Source: Fragum whitleyi (taxonomy: Eukaryota > Mollusca > Bivalvia > Cardiida > Cardiidae). Taken from it: a stretch of 64,000 nucleotides of DNA. A program made the translations under genes and the position numbers. Shown here piece by piece: positions 48,981-61,168 of this stretch (positions within the stretch are counted from its first letter, which is position 1; each line of letters starts with the position of its first letter). The stretch spans positions 36,186,077 through 36,250,076 of the forward strand of contig OX411557.1 of assembly GCA_948146395.1 (NCBI GenBank), given 5' to 3'. Under the pieces are notes generated by a model. The model was not told the origin of the DNA and made no database searches. It worked only from the letters and a program-made list of their open reading frames with translations.

Positions 48981-49243
48981 CATTCGGAACACCATTCGGC
49001 AAATCACTATCAACCTTGGATGTACAAATACGCACTATTTACTGAAAAAAATACGGGAAAACTTGGAAAATCGATGATGTCAGTTAAAAACATAAATCTA
49101 AAGATAGCGCCGGTTGTTTCCGCGCTAGTTTTCTCACACTTTTTCCGCTATCGAAATGGACAATTTTGTTACATACATATACGCATTTTATTTTTCCGAG
49201 GTCTGTTGCAGTTTACGGAAATGGACGAATGATGTTCCGAATG
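48981..49243. mobile_element. hAT-like nonautonomous element, clean copy
   Basis: Termini CATTCGGAACACCATTCGG and CGAATGATGTTCCGAATG are flanked by a perfect 9-bp repeat ATGAAACCG (48972-48980 and 49244-49252). An 8-bp duplication is the hAT hallmark; the ninth base may be part of the terminus. Non-coding. It defines the family ends used for the other copies. Confidence 0.85.
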
Positions 49244-49945
49244 ATGAAACCGTCGACAAGACGAGGTACTTTTCGATGAGGCAGAAATAACATGATCGAT
49301 TAAACTTAATGGACTATCGGTACGACGGAAAAAAGTCGCCGTTACCTAATGGATTGAAGACAAGAGGACCTTGATGGTACTATATCGCGCACATTCGTCT
49401 CCTTGACTCCCGCCTTTAAAGATTATTTAATGAAAATAAAAGGCTCATTCTCAGCTAACTAATTATTGTTACCTTATACACTTTACATTACAATGTGTTT
49501 TACATATATTTAAAAAATCAAACACAGAAATGTTCTAATTACAATTTACATTTTTACTATTCAGCAGTTTCGAAAAAAAAATGCTTTGAATGTTTTACAA
49601 TATTTAATATTCATGCATTAATGGAAATTGCTAAATTGAAAAAATCTTACAAAGATTAAGAGGATAAAGAGGCCGACATAAAATAGGTTCCCTGAAAAAT
49701 CTTACTAAAGACATGTAGAAGGTTAAAAGGGAAATTGGCATTGATAGCCTTTTCCACGTGACATACCCGGGAATGCAAACAAAACCAATTAGGTTCTTCC
49801 ATATGGCCAACATTTTCAGAAGGTTTGAAAAATATTGGGCCCACGTTGTGACCTCTAGAATGACTTTGAAATTTTGAAAATATTTGTGTTTATTGTAATG
49901 TATCATCGATATGGTGTTTGTCTACAGACATGGGTAAATATTGCG

Positions 49946-50254
49946 CATTCAGAACACCGCTCGGACACTTTTAAAACTATAGAGCACCTCGGACGTAAGT
50001 GTAGTATTTTTTAATCATTTTACGGATTCTGGTGAACTTTGCAAATTCGCTTGAAGAAAAACGAATGCCTTTAATACTTTCCGATCGTCTGTGAAGATTT
50101 TTTAGGCATTAATATAACACTGCATTTTGTGTTCAAATTATATAATGCCCAGTTCCAAAGTTCTGTCAACCCATTTTCGAAAAGACAAGCTTTGATGGTT
50201 GCACCCGTATTATTCCCGAGGTCTATATCGTAAAGTCGCCGATGGTTCCCGATT
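49946..50254. mobile_element. hAT-like nonautonomous element, 3' of gene D
   Basis: Left CATTCAGAACACCGCTCGG, right GCCGATGGTTCCCGATTG. The interior (GCACCTCGGACGTAAGTGTA, TTTTAGGCATTAATAT) aligns with 24000-24385. Flanks ATATTGCG and GTGTTGCG are weakly similar. It ends about 55 bp from the gene D stop codon. Confidence 0.55.
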
Positions 50255-50309
50255 GGGGTGTTGCGATCCCGTGAGAAGAAAACCGATTATCATCGTTATT
50301 TTGTATTAC

Positions 50310-51179
50310 CTATTCTCTTAAGTGATTCATCAACATTATGAAGAAAATATTTATGTGAAACGCATATGGATAAGCAGCAGCACTAACAGCTGATGTTTTT
50401 GATATAATCGAATCAGTACATATTCTGACTGTCGTTCGATTCACTGTTTTAAACTCACTAAAATTTAAAACGAGACCCGATTCGTTGTAGTCTATTAGCA
50501 AGCCATGAGGTACCCGGTGAAATATGTTGGATACATGGTACAAGAATGATGTGCACGGTAGAAAATCTTCTTCATAAACACGAGGTTTACACTTTGGTAA
50601 TTTAGAATTTTTTCTAGGGCTTATTATTATGGAGCCTTCATAAATATTTTGGAAAACAAAGAAAGGCGGTGAATCATCGGTATTAGAATTGAAATTCTCT
50701 TCTTCCAGTCTTATCCAGTTGACCTCTTCAACATTGTTATACCTAAGCATCCCTGGATCAAAACCTTCTGGTCCGAGTATTCCCGCTTCCACGTAATCCA
50801 TGTGCGCGCGAATAATGCCACCAAACAATCCAAACAGCTCATTCGGATTGGCTTTTGTTATGCGTGAATAAACGATGATATAAATACCCGAGATATTAAA
50901 ACCTAGGGGTACGGAGTTATTTGGATAATTAATTTGTATCGTATCGGTTTGGTAGTAAGCATGGACGTCACAAGTATTCAGATCATCATCCTCCATAACT
51001 CGAGCATATATTACTTCTGTGATGGTTTGAGCATCTCGTATAGGTATCGAATGCGAAGGTACGAGTTTATAAGCGTGTGCAAAGTTCCCATTATCTATAT
51101 ATTGGTGAAACAATCTACATGTCGAGGTGCTGGAGTCCACATTAAATGGCAGAGAACAATAAATGGACCTACATCGACC
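50310..51179 (-). CDS. Gene D exon 4: C-terminal ectodomain and hydrophobic tail
   Basis: On the reverse strand the acceptor ACTTCAG is followed by G-R-C-R-S-I-Y-C-S-L-P-F-N-V-D; 870 nt, open to a TAA at 50310-50312. It is the closest match to gene B exon 4, sharing D-D-L-N-T-C-D-V-H-A-Y-Y-Q-T-D, S-G-I-Y-I, F-D-P-G-M-L-R-Y-N, H-G-L-L-I-D-Y and E-F-K-T-V-N-R-T-T-V-R-I-C. The tail Y-A-F-H-I-N-I-F-F-I-M-L-M-N-H is hydrophobic, with a short charged end. The frame is intact. Confidence 0.87.
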   Translation of the reverse strand, partial: GRCRSIYCSLPFNVDSSTSTCRLFHQYIDNGNFAHAYKLVPSHSIPIRDAQTITEVIYARVMEDDDLNTCDVHAYYQTDTIQINYPNNSVPLGFNISGIYIIVYSRITKANPNELFGLFGGIIRAHMDYVEAGILGPEGFDPGMLRYNNVEEVNWIRLEEENFNSNTDDSPPFFVFQNIYEGSIIISPRKNSKLPKCKPRVYEEDFLPCTSFLYHVSNIFHRVPHGLLIDYNESGLVLNFSEFKTVNRTTVRICTDSIISKTSAVSAAAYPYAFHINIFFIMLMNHLRE

Positions 51180-51229
51180 CTGAAGTATAAAAATACACAT
51201 TTAGGATATTGAATAAGTGGTCACGAAAT

Positions 51230-52035
51230 ACCAAATTTATTAAACAAGTCATCTATAAACAGATGACGAGCTTAATATTGGCCTTTGCAAGACAAAGTCA
51301 GGTGGATTTTAATAATATTTGGTATACACATGAGCTGATTTGCGCTTAAAATTTATTTTTGTTAAAGGTCAAATTTCAAGGTCACACACCAAGGTCAAAG
51401 GTCAAAATCAGCTAAAATTCAGCTTGTAAAGTGCATAACTAATTTATTTATAGTCAGATTTTAAGAATGATTGGCACAGACGCGATATGACTGAACAAGA
51501 GCATCGCCTACGCGCGAAACGCTTGGCTGCAGGTGCTGGGTAATGTAAAAACATAAGTTCAAAATGTGTCATGACTGTTACAAAAATGTTTCCAGATTTA
51601 TCCCCCTTGATTCATTTATCTGATAAATACACTCCCTTCCTATAAAATTATTTACGACACACGAAAGATTGAAAATCCGAAATTCTCGTAAAAACGAATC
51701 GGCTAAGAAATTGCTGGTTGACACAAATTTTCGATGATTCTTCTATGCCTTTTGCTTTTGAGTTCTAGTTGGAACGTTTAAAATGATATTACCAAAGTTC
51801 TCACTATCTTAAACAAGAGGACAATTAGCCCAGGTTCGCTTACCTAAGATAAACATCCGAAACTAAAACAAAACTTAATTGGGCTTGAATTCCTTTTTAT
51901 ATGTTCCTCAAGGTTTCAGAGCAAATGATTTTTTGAAATTGCGAAAATGTAGAATTTGATGGTTTACTTACTTCATAATTTTAAACTGTCTATTATTAGG
52001 TAGTGTCATACACAAAATGTTATGGCCTAGTCCAC
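51230..52035. other. Intron 3 of D, proximal part
   Basis: Contains a small hairpin (AAGTCATCTATAAACAGATG) and AAGGTCAAAGGTCAAAATCA repeat words (51380-51420), a fragment of the bivalve tandem-repeat type. No gene. Confidence 0.5.
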
Positions 52036-55000
52036 CACAGTCGTATACATGTACCTGGTACAGTGCAGTAAAAAAAGTTCTCAGTGTAGAAGCATGCAAG
52101 ATGGCGGACGTAAACAACGATAAAAAGTAGACACATTTTCAATCGCAAAAATACAGGTTAATTTAACTGATTGTGTTTAATGACAGACATTGTGCTCAAC
52201 ATGAAATGTCCGATTTTCTTAATTTCCCATTGATTTCTCGTGATGCCTTCTACACAACTTGGATTCAATCGATAAAGTTGGGTAACTAGCAAAAACCGAA
52301 ATTGAAGCGGTGATCGCAAGATTCATTCCAGAATATTTGATTCATAACTAATAAAATCACCTATGTCAAACGACCTATCGTAAGCCAAAACCCACACAAA
52401 CCATCCCGATTTTTGACAGCCCTGAAAAAGCATTGTGGAAAGTGATATTTTTACTTTTTGTAAATGGACAACGGTCCAGTGCAGCCACAGGCCGTTTTTT
52501 TCCATTGGTACAGTGGAGATACAAGGTTTTGAGGCGATTTTGAACCAGTGGAGATACATTTTTGGAAACTGTGTAGACACATGGTTTGGAACCGTGTAGA
52601 ACAGGACAATGCTTGGAGTTGTATCCGTGAGACACACTTTTGCAATGCTGCTTTTTGATTGGCCAATATAATGCAAGCGTAATCTAATATGGGTCATCCT
52701 CTGACATATAAGTACGTTAGCATATTTTCTTTTTGTTAAGAAACAAGACAAGATTGTTCCCAACAATACCTGTTACACTAAATGATATGATTTAAATCAA
52801 AGGCCTGAAAGGCCTGAATTGAAGACAGGACTGAATGTTAACAATTGGAATGAAAATTGTGGCGTTTTGAGAACATCTCTTGAGTGGGAATCAAATTGAA
52901 AACAATCATTGATGCTCACATTTGGAAACTGCACTTCCATTACAAAAAAATATGCTATACTTTGAAGAATCATTACTTCTAGATAAACCTATCCCCTTAG
53001 CCAATTCAAGTTTAACAAGAGGGTAACTGTCTTCATAATCGCTATTCATCCCCCAGTGTAAGTTTTCAATATCCTACATGAAGAACAATCATTTAACCAA
53101 CAGATATATGGTGGCAATTCCTGAATTCTAAAAAATCATATGAATTATTGCAACCCTTTATTATAAAATTGTTAAGATTATCCCCAGCAATCGAAATATG
53201 ATCCAAATCCGATTTTTTCCAGGCAAACTCATGAAGTGGATGTGTAAAAATCTTAAATAAAAATGTTAATCCACATGACACACATTGCTTACCCCTTAAT
53301 GAAGAGCTGAACATTTCATTGTCATGGTGAATATTGCCCTGACTTTGAAATTTGTTCAAATGTCTTTTACCTTTATTTTCTGGTCCAGGATTTGACACAA
53401 TATCTCCATATCAAAGAAGAAATGAAAGTAAGTAGTATTTTCCCGTACAATAGCTGTAGCTTTTGTTGTTTTTATGAATACCCTTTAAGTTTCTTCCAGG
53501 AGTGAAACATTCTATTTCTAATTCTCCATTGAGATATTTCGATCTTCTTTTCATGTTTTCCTTGTTGCATATGGTCTTACTCAGTAGAAAATTATTTTAA
53601 CTAGAAAATAATACATAAACCTGTTAAGACAACCAACCTTCGAGGCCTTTTCCACGGGACTGCTTTCTAGATCAAGATTCCGATTGAACTGTCCAGTGAA
53701 CTATCAATTTTGACAAAACTGTCAAAATGATAGATCGTTAAATGAACTCCCGAGCTACAGCATTTATCACCTTGAGTAGAATTCTTTGAAAGTCCACTCC
53801 AGAATGTTACAAATAAATCCATTCCAGTTTCCAAAACAGTTTTTCTTATTGGCAGAAAATTGTCGAAAACAAAAGCGGAAACTCAAAACCGGGGTCGCGC
53901 ATGCGTGGTACAGCTGTACAGGCAATTCGGAACACCACTCGGCCAATCTCACGCATTCGTCTCAACTCGGCCGATTCCGTAAAATACATTTAGATAAAAC
54001 GGAGACTTCGGAGATCGCCCGAAGATTGCCGAGTGAATATAACGATCACGATCTGTTATAGTTTACGGAAAAAGCCGAGTGATGTTCCGAATGCTGTACA
54101 AACTAAGCCTAAAAATAAAGTTATTTGAAAACCCATCGAAATTATTTCTCCGTAAATCCCAGTAAAAATTCAAACCTAGGAAATTCCGAGAGTTGACGAG
54201 TTTTTTCAAGTAGCCTTGTGCTATTTTAGTATTTATCTATATACACTACGACAGGCCCGGAAGACGGATAAATAAAGCAACCTTAAGGACACACAAACGC
54301 ACAATTTAACGAGAAATAGCGAGTCTAAAATGGGGAACTGACAATAGCTTGCCAATGCATAAAGACAGTTGTAGGATGCAATTGAATATTTGGAGCAAAT
54401 GCTAAAGATTGCAGCCAAAACGCCATTAAACAGCACCACTAACGAATTAAAAACACGTTTTTGCAGGCGACTTCTGCATAGATCAATTGTTCACTCCCCT
54501 GAGGTCCCGGCCAGAATTTAGGTCAGCACCAAAATTTTACGGTATATGACTACACTATTGATTATTTTTGCCGCGTTTATTTTTATGAATGGGTCTACTT
54601 TTTTAGCGTAATGACACATGTAGGTTTGTTATCAAAATCCGATGGCGACGATCCCTATATTGAAAGACAGGCAAGCCTGTCTTCAATAACAATATAAGAA
54701 ATATTTTCACCTTTCTACCGAAATCATGCTGTCCATTTTAATTTCATAAGTACTGGTCAATTCTGGATTGCAATAAATTTTGTGAACTCATTTTGTTCCT
54801 AGACTTTAGTCTTAGTCTGGTGATTTTGCGGAGGAAGTCTTACGATAAGGTCTGTGTCAAAGATGGAAAATGATAAGAGAATTAAAGACAATCTTCTACC
54901 AATCCTTATTTTTTTAAATTCTTTGTTTCTAGACCTGACAAATCAGCATTTTAGAAATATAGGACAAGGTAAATCAGAGAAAATGGTCCGGAATGATGCC

Positions 55001-56169
55001 AGTGCCATCGACAATATTTTTTTATTACTCACCTTATATTATCGAAGACCAAATGATTCAACATTGAAGAAAAAAGGTCAAGTCAGGGTCAGTCTCAAAT
55101 GCTCAACATAATGCCAGAATCAAACACGACCCTTTGTCAACCTTTACCAGTATAATTAATATGTTCTAGACCTTATCTGTCATTACTTTGAAGGTCGGAC
55201 AAATGTCAGGGCCAAATCTCTAGAATTGAGCTTGGCGCGTAAACAATTATCTATCAATCTTAACTTATTCAAACATTGTGGACTAAAATCAAGGTCAGTG
55301 CCAATGTTCAAATATGGTTCAAGATTCAATGATGATCTTTCACCAAACTTTACTTTCTACTTCATATTATCGTAGACATAAAATTCCAAATTTAAGAAAG
55401 AAGGTCAAAGGTCACCGACAAATTTACAAGCCCACACAATGCCAGAATCAAGAACGATCAACTTTCAAACTTTATAAGAAAAATCAAATAGTTCTAAATT
55501 TAAAGAATGGTTAAATGAACATGTATTAAATATTTCCCTTATGTCACTAATAGAAATAATAATTGGAGTACTTTCAATTCATGACGACAAAGTCATTATC
55601 TACCAACGTCGTACCCTGTTCTACACGGTTCCAAACCATGTGTCTACACAGTTTCCAAAAAATGTATCTCCACTGGTTCAAAATCGCCTCAAAACCTTGT
55701 ATCTCCAATGTACCAATGGACAAAAACGGCCTGTTGCTGCACTGGACCGTTGTCCATTTACAAAAAGTAAAAATATCACTTTCCACAATGCTTTATCAGG
55801 GCTGTCAAAAATCGGGATGGTTTGTGGCTTACGATAGGTCGTTTGACATAGGTGTTTTTATTAGTTATGAATCAAATATTCTGGAATGAATCTTGCGATC
55901 ACCGCTTCAATTTCGGTTTTTGCTTTTTACCCAACTTTATCGATTGAGTCCAAGTTGTGTAGTAGGCATCACGAGAAATCAATGGGAAAATAAGAAAATC
56001 GGACATATCATGTTGGTCACAATGTCTATCATTAAACACAATCAGTTAAATTAACCTGTATTTTTGCGATTGAAAATGTACCTACTTTTTATCGTTGTTT
56101 ATGACCGCCATCTTGCATGCTTCTACACTGGGCACTTTTTTACTGCACTGTACCAGGTATACGACTGTG
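52036..56169. mobile_element. 4.13-kb element with ~0.56-kb inverted arms
   Basis: Left arm 52036-52605 and right arm 55615-56169 are inverted copies with few differences. Outer ends read CACAGTCGTATAC... and ...GTATACGACTGTG. The whole is flanked by GTCCAC on both sides (52030-52035 and 56170-56175), a 6-bp target duplication. The 3.0-kb interior holds no recognisable transposase. It contains a nested hAT-like element (53921-54092) and a GGTCAAAGGTCA-type repeat (54850-55440). The open frames within the arms are mirror artefacts. It lies in intron 3 of gene D. Confidence 0.85.
53921..54092. mobile_element. hAT-like nonautonomous element nested in the 4.13-kb element
   Basis: ATTCGGAACACCACTCGG (53925-53942) and CCGAGTGATGTTCCGAAT (54075-54092) are inverted termini. 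GCTGTACA occurs on both flanks (53913-53920 and 54093-54100), an 8-bp duplication. The interior has CAACTCGGCCGATTCC and CTTCGGAGATCGCCCGA. It proves that this family was active after the larger element inserted. Confidence 0.82.
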
Positions 56170-56404
56170 GTCCACATGGCTTGGGAAGAAATATTTAAAA
56201 TTTGCTTGAATTAGGCTTTTGTCAATACATTGACTTGCTGGAATAGGACTTTTTCACCAGGGAATTAGTTTGAAGAAATTAGAAAAGCATCTGGTTTTAT
56301 TAAGTTAAATGTGAATACTCTCAACTACGTGATTGCAGGATAAAACAACGAAACTTGTCAAATGTTGTTTATGACCTCATAAGTTTAATTAATGTAGTTG
56401 ACCC

Positions 56405-56545
56405 TTAACAACGTTTCGGAAGTCATAAACTAAACATTAACAGCAAACTTAAACTTAAACAGCATTAATCGAGGTTTCCTAATGAAATCATGAGGAAACC
56501 TCGTTAAACATTGTTGAAGTTCATGCCTCCCGAAACGTTGCCGAA
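56405..56545. repeat. Second copy of the 'CGAGGTTTCCT' palindrome
   Basis: ATCGAGGTTTCCTAATGAAA pairs with TCATGAGGAAACCTCG, flanked by CAACGTTTCGGAAGTC upstream and CCCGAAACGTTGCCG downstream. This is the same layout as 13780-13910. Confidence 0.65.
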
Positions 56546-56689
56546 TTATTACTGGTCAGATACCTTAAAAAAATAAGATTTTATCACCACGCAACTGAAA
56601 CCATCGTCCACCTTTTTTTTTGACATTTTTACTTTTGGGATGTGAAAGGGTAAACGACAGGGAAATTTCCGAGGCATAAGGTTTTTCAT

Positions 56690-56940
56690 ATAAAATGAGC
56701 CTGTGCGTGACATTTCCAACAATTTCAAATGTGCCCAAGCAAAATCTCTGGCCAGTCTGTGCATTTGCACAGTCTGACCAGAGACTTCACTATGGGTTTA
56801 GTAGATAGATAAGGACTAAAAGAATCTGTAGACAGTTCGTCAATCTTCTAGTTAAAATATATAACTGCATACGCTGCTAAATGTTTCCACCTCACGCAGA
56901 TGTCGAATTGTCGGACATGTCACACACATGCTCAAATATA
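56690..56940. repeat. TATGAGCC-family element abutting exon 3 donor of D
   Basis: ATGAGCCTGTGCGTGACATT at the left, GGACATGTCACACACATGCT then CAAATA at the right. It ends about 7 bases from the D exon 3 donor (reverse strand), mirroring the copy in gene A at 6042. Confidence 0.7.
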
Positions 56941-56947
56941 TTCTTAC

Positions 56948-57158
56948 CGTGAGAGGATCCTGTTTGAAGGCTAGTGGACAGCCATTGTTCGTCAAATGTT
57001 TAGCTGTAGTTTGACTGATGGATCCAAGATCGCCAATAGTAAATCCGAGTATTGTAGTGAGAGTCACCGTAAATCGGTTCGAAACAAAAGGACAGAAATC
57101 GTTAGAAAGTGTGTACACCGTCTCCCCATTGCACTTGGCACAGAATATGTTCTTGTAT
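56948..57158 (-). CDS. Gene D exon 3: YKNIFCAKCNGE module
   Basis: Reverse strand, 211 nt, TTTCAAG|A...ACG|GTAAGA. It encodes Y-K-N-I-F-C-A-K-C-N-G-E-T-V-Y-T-L-S, F-C-P-F-V-S-N-R-F-T, G-F-T-I-G-D-L-G-S-I and G-C-P-L-A-F-K-Q-D-P-L-T. It matches gene B exon 3 almost residue for residue. The first base is A rather than G, but the split codon still gives lysine. Confidence 0.87.
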
Positions 57159-57289
57159 CTTGAAATAAAGTAAAATTTAACCATTTTTCTCCAATGCTAG
57201 ATTGTCAAGAAATAATGGTTTATTATGATCTTATAAACTCACCGCCTTGCCTGTGAAATTATCTAACTAATAGCCCGCTTTCAAATGTT

Positions 57290-57572
57290 TTCTAAGCAGA
57301 TTCCAATAAATGTCGTCGTGGTGAACGTTTCATAGCAATCATGTGCAAAATGACGTGCTTTCATTTGTCCTTACAATGGGACATTTTGTCCCATTTTTGC
57401 ACTAAAGAAATAGAATAATAGTATGTTTTTCGTGTATGATGGATTGATATTTCATCTAGTGAACAACAATAGCTTTATTTTTACTCGTTGCTCCGTAGCC
57501 CGTGAAATATAGTTCTCGTTGTTTGCTTAGTGATATATAATCGATATATAGTTAAACAAAGGATAATCCTCT
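57290..57572. repeat. 'GATAATCGTTTGTTT' element in intron 2 of D (reversed)
   Basis: AGTGAACAACAATAGCTTTA, GCAATCATGTGCAAAATGAC and AACAAAGGATAATCCTC match the reverse of 10640-10960 in scrambled, diverged form. Confidence 0.5.
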
Positions 57573-58182
57573 TTTCTCAAAAAATAAAATACTTTATAGA
57601 TTCTCCTCGAGAAGCGATTTTTCACGAAACCTTTATCATTCACCATATTATTTCAAGTGAAAAGATTGTATCGCCGACAAGTCTCAAATAAACGCAATAT
57701 TTATCAACTTACCGTTTATCTTGTATAGATCCACAAATTAAAATGAGTGATCAAAGATCAATTTTGTTTTTACAGTATCGACAAACTTGGCCTTTGATTA
57801 CTTACTCAAAAATTTTGATCTTTAGTTATTGATTTGTCTACCTCATAAGGTAAACGATTCAAACGAATTTTCGCAGAAGTGAGTGTTATTCGGCAAACCT
57901 CAGATTTTAAATCATTGATTTTGTGAAGGAGGGGGCATGATGCGATACTTTTGAAGTATCTCACGTTAACATATGTATCGCCTTTTAAGTTTGGTATATT
58001 TTCATATACATGTCATATTTACATATTTTTTTTCTTTCTAATCATGTAAGCGTATTCTAAGCATATATATTTTCCAGAAAACAAAATATATTTTCTTCAA
58101 ACATTTGCGACTATAAATAGGGAAAATTCTCTGTGCTCGAGAATGCCTGCTTTTAAAAAGGAACAATTAAAAACAGACTTAC

Positions 58183-58434
58183 TTTCTCCTAAAATCTTCT
58201 ATCGACACATATATCAAATTAAGAGTCTGACACTGGATAACGTCCGTTTCATTATACGTCAACCACCTTCCTGTCACGTTGCAAGAGGAGATGACGTCAG
58301 CATAACACTGTTTTACGGTAGCGTAGGATGCCGGAGGTTCAAATGATACATGACAATTGTTGTATTCTATCAGTCGCTCTAACCCATTAACATGACCAAA
58401 CGATTCGCTACGAAGATCAAAATTGGTTTGACAA
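58183..58434 (-). CDS. Gene D exon 2 (first exon not in window)
   Basis: Reverse strand, 252 nt, TTACAG|T...AAA|GTAAGT. It encodes C-Q-T-N-F-D-L-R-S-E, Y-N-N-C-H-V-S-F-E-P-P, V-K-Q-C-Y-A-D-V-I-S-S-C-N-V-T-G-R-W and I-Q-C-Q-T-L-N-L. The frame is intact and most like gene B. No exon 1 with the somatomedin-B-like CC pattern is found on the reverse strand between 58435 and 64000. Either intron 1 exceeds 5.5 kb or the copy lacks a first exon. Confidence 0.86.
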
Positions 58435-60979
58435 CTGTAAGAAATAAGAATAAAGCATCGAACAAAATTGCGTAGTCGGAAAGGGTTAATAATTTACAAC
58501 TTGGAGACATGTTCATTTAATGCCCAATGCTGAGTAACGATTATTATACATGTCCTTAACAATATTGATTCATGTGTCTGACAACATAAGCATTTTACTT
58601 AACTATCATTTTTATGTCTTCATAAATGTTCGTAAATCAGATCCCAATAAGACGTAGTAGCACGCTACAATATCGTAAACGTTAACCCAAAATACTACAG
58701 GTCACCAAGGTTGAACAAGCGATTACTACTTTTGCAGTACGTGTATCCTAGGTAGGGCAAACATCCTAGTCACATAACTATATCTATGACAGTATTCCCT
58801 ATCGTACATTACGTTAAACTTTCTCATCCGTGGTTTGAGTGTTCTTAAGGTTCATGAAACGAGATTTTGAACCAAATCTAATGCTGCTTCCATTTACAAA
58901 AGAGACAGCTTGCCCAGCTAAACAATATATCATATTGAAGCTGTAGATGAGCACAAGCAGTTGCACAACATTAGAGGCAAAATCGCATAGCAGAATAGCC
59001 AAAACATTATGAAAGGGGGACATTTTGTTCAAAACCAACAACCTCATTACGGCTGGATAAAATTTGGCTACATTTTTTCAGAATGTAGACAAATGTTCCT
59101 ACTAGGTACTACTACAACCTTAGATATAAAACTCAGTCTTAAAGGCTCTTTTGAGAAAAATAAATTTCAATTTATTTTGGTAACATACATGTCAAATCGG
59201 TATGGTCTGTTTTTAAAATAGATGTTAGGTTTGGTGCAACATCACACCATGGTATTGTGAAATATTTTCTGCGATTTATTTCAAATTATAGTTTTTGAAT
59301 TCAATGATCTATAATAAATTATTATATACTTATCATTTTGTGGAAAAGAAATTTATATATTGCTAAAAAACCGTACAGGTAAATAAACTATCATTGTCCA
59401 TTTATGTTATGATAACATACCATCCCTTAGACAGATCTACACATGTACAAAGTTAGAATGACATATTTGACATATATGTTTATAAGATAGGTCAAAATAA
59501 ATTGTTTGCATAACTACGTTTTTGGCCCAAGTTTTATGCCAACCGTTGTAGTAGTACCTGGATAGTACTTTAAACTGTACTTTGTTAAAATATGAGCCAA
59601 TTTTATCCAACAGTCATACAGTTGCTTGTTCTGTACAAAATGACCCTTTTCAACAATTTTTCATATATACCGCTATAGCTTTGACAGTCTTATGTTGCTT
59701 AACTGCTTGTGCTCATAGATAGCTTCAGTTTGGTATATAATGTAACTGGACATACTGTTTTTTCTTGACAAATGAAGTGCCTTTAAAATTCGGTCTCAAA
59801 CACTTTACATAAACCTTAAACCGTATGATTCTACCGTAGTGCTCGGACAAAACATTGGGCATGCTCAAAATTCCTGCGATTGGTTTCGTTGAAAACGAGC
59901 TTCTTTCGTATTCGGAATGTAGTTCAGCGCAGCAAGTTATTATACTACAGAACTAAAGTTAATGGCCAGGGAAATAATCAATTGCCATTCATTGAAAAAT
60001 AAACTGTCACAATTTTATTTTTGCAAGAATAGACTTCAATACTTTTAACATTCTAAAACTGCAAAAAAATGCCAACAAAACATTTTTAATAAAGTCAAAT
60101 CCCCCAAAGTATCCAAACCCCTTTCGTAAAGTTGGTAAAAACAACAACAGAAAAGTGTAAACTTTGATAAGCTCGGGGCCGGATGTGCAATTCATCTCCT
60201 GACAGGAATTCAATGTTCCAAGGACACATTGATTCAGCACAGTTCTGCGGCCCCTGTTTTTGAGTTGCTATCCACAACATTTGGATACTAGTAAATGGAA
60301 GCACTGACACCGAAGGGTTCTCAATGGAATAATCTTCAGCAGCAAGTCAGTTGATAGGGCATACGGGTTCATCTGTACCTTTATTGCCCTTATGTTGAGA
60401 AGCAAGTTGAGAAATAAGTGTGATTCGAGGTCGAAAAAGGCTCTTCTAATGTGATCTTGAATAACAGTTTACTGTGGATGCAGGCCCACCTATCAAAGAA
60501 AACGTACTTAAGCCATGCAACCTATGGTGATGTTGGTAGCGCCCCATAGGCTGTCTGACTATGACACAAGGGTGATGGATTGGTAACATAGAGCCTAGAG
60601 TTGAAAGAAGGGCCCTTCGATCTGTAAATCTAGAACATCAGGTCGTGATCTCTCATCAGGTGCACCGGTTGTTCGAAAGTGTTCATTTTGCGGCTAAATG
60701 ACGGAGAGGCCTATCGTTAGTCGCTTCGACAGTTTTCTATCCATAAAGTCGTATTTAAGCCATCTGGGTGCCTTCTCTGCATCCAATATTCTCAGTTTGA
60801 GCATTCCAAGCAAGTTGATCTAGAGCCCCAATTCCGTAGGTTAGCCGTGTCACTAATGCGATTTACTAAGTTGAAGTAAGACAAAGGCATTATCGCGTAG
60901 TTTCCGTAGAAAGATGTCCATGTACGTGCGAATAGGAACAACTACGAAGAACTGCGAAAATATAAGTAGTTTAAGCTAT
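58435..60979. other. Intron 1 or 5' flank of gene D, no gene seen
   Basis: No exon-like sequence on either strand with the family landmarks. The short open frames at 58814, 59009 and 60007-60310 show nothing recognisable. Confidence 0.5.
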
Positions 60980-61168
60980 GGTCACATTTACGGCAATTAT
61001 CGTATTAAGTCGTACTCAATTTAAACGTAGGCAAGCCGTATCACTAATACGATTAACTAAGTTGAAGTAGGATAAGGTACATTTAACAAAGGTACCATCG
61101 TAAATTTTACGGCTGACAACGTTGATGCATAACTACGGCCAACCACGTTAATTAACGTAAATGTGACC
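60980..61168. repeat. 189-bp 'GGTCACATTTACG' TIR element
   Basis: GGTCACATTTACGGCAATTA at the left is inverted at the right as TTAATTAACGTAAATGTGACC. The right ~60 bp recurs at 63012-63080 (GGCCAACCACGTTAATTAAC). Confidence 0.65.

Noticed and set aside
52323..52766. 147-codon minus-strand frame, mirrored at 55563-55889
   Set aside because: Both lie in the inverted arms of the 4.13-kb element and contain no recognisable domain; the mirror frame arises from the inverted repeat.
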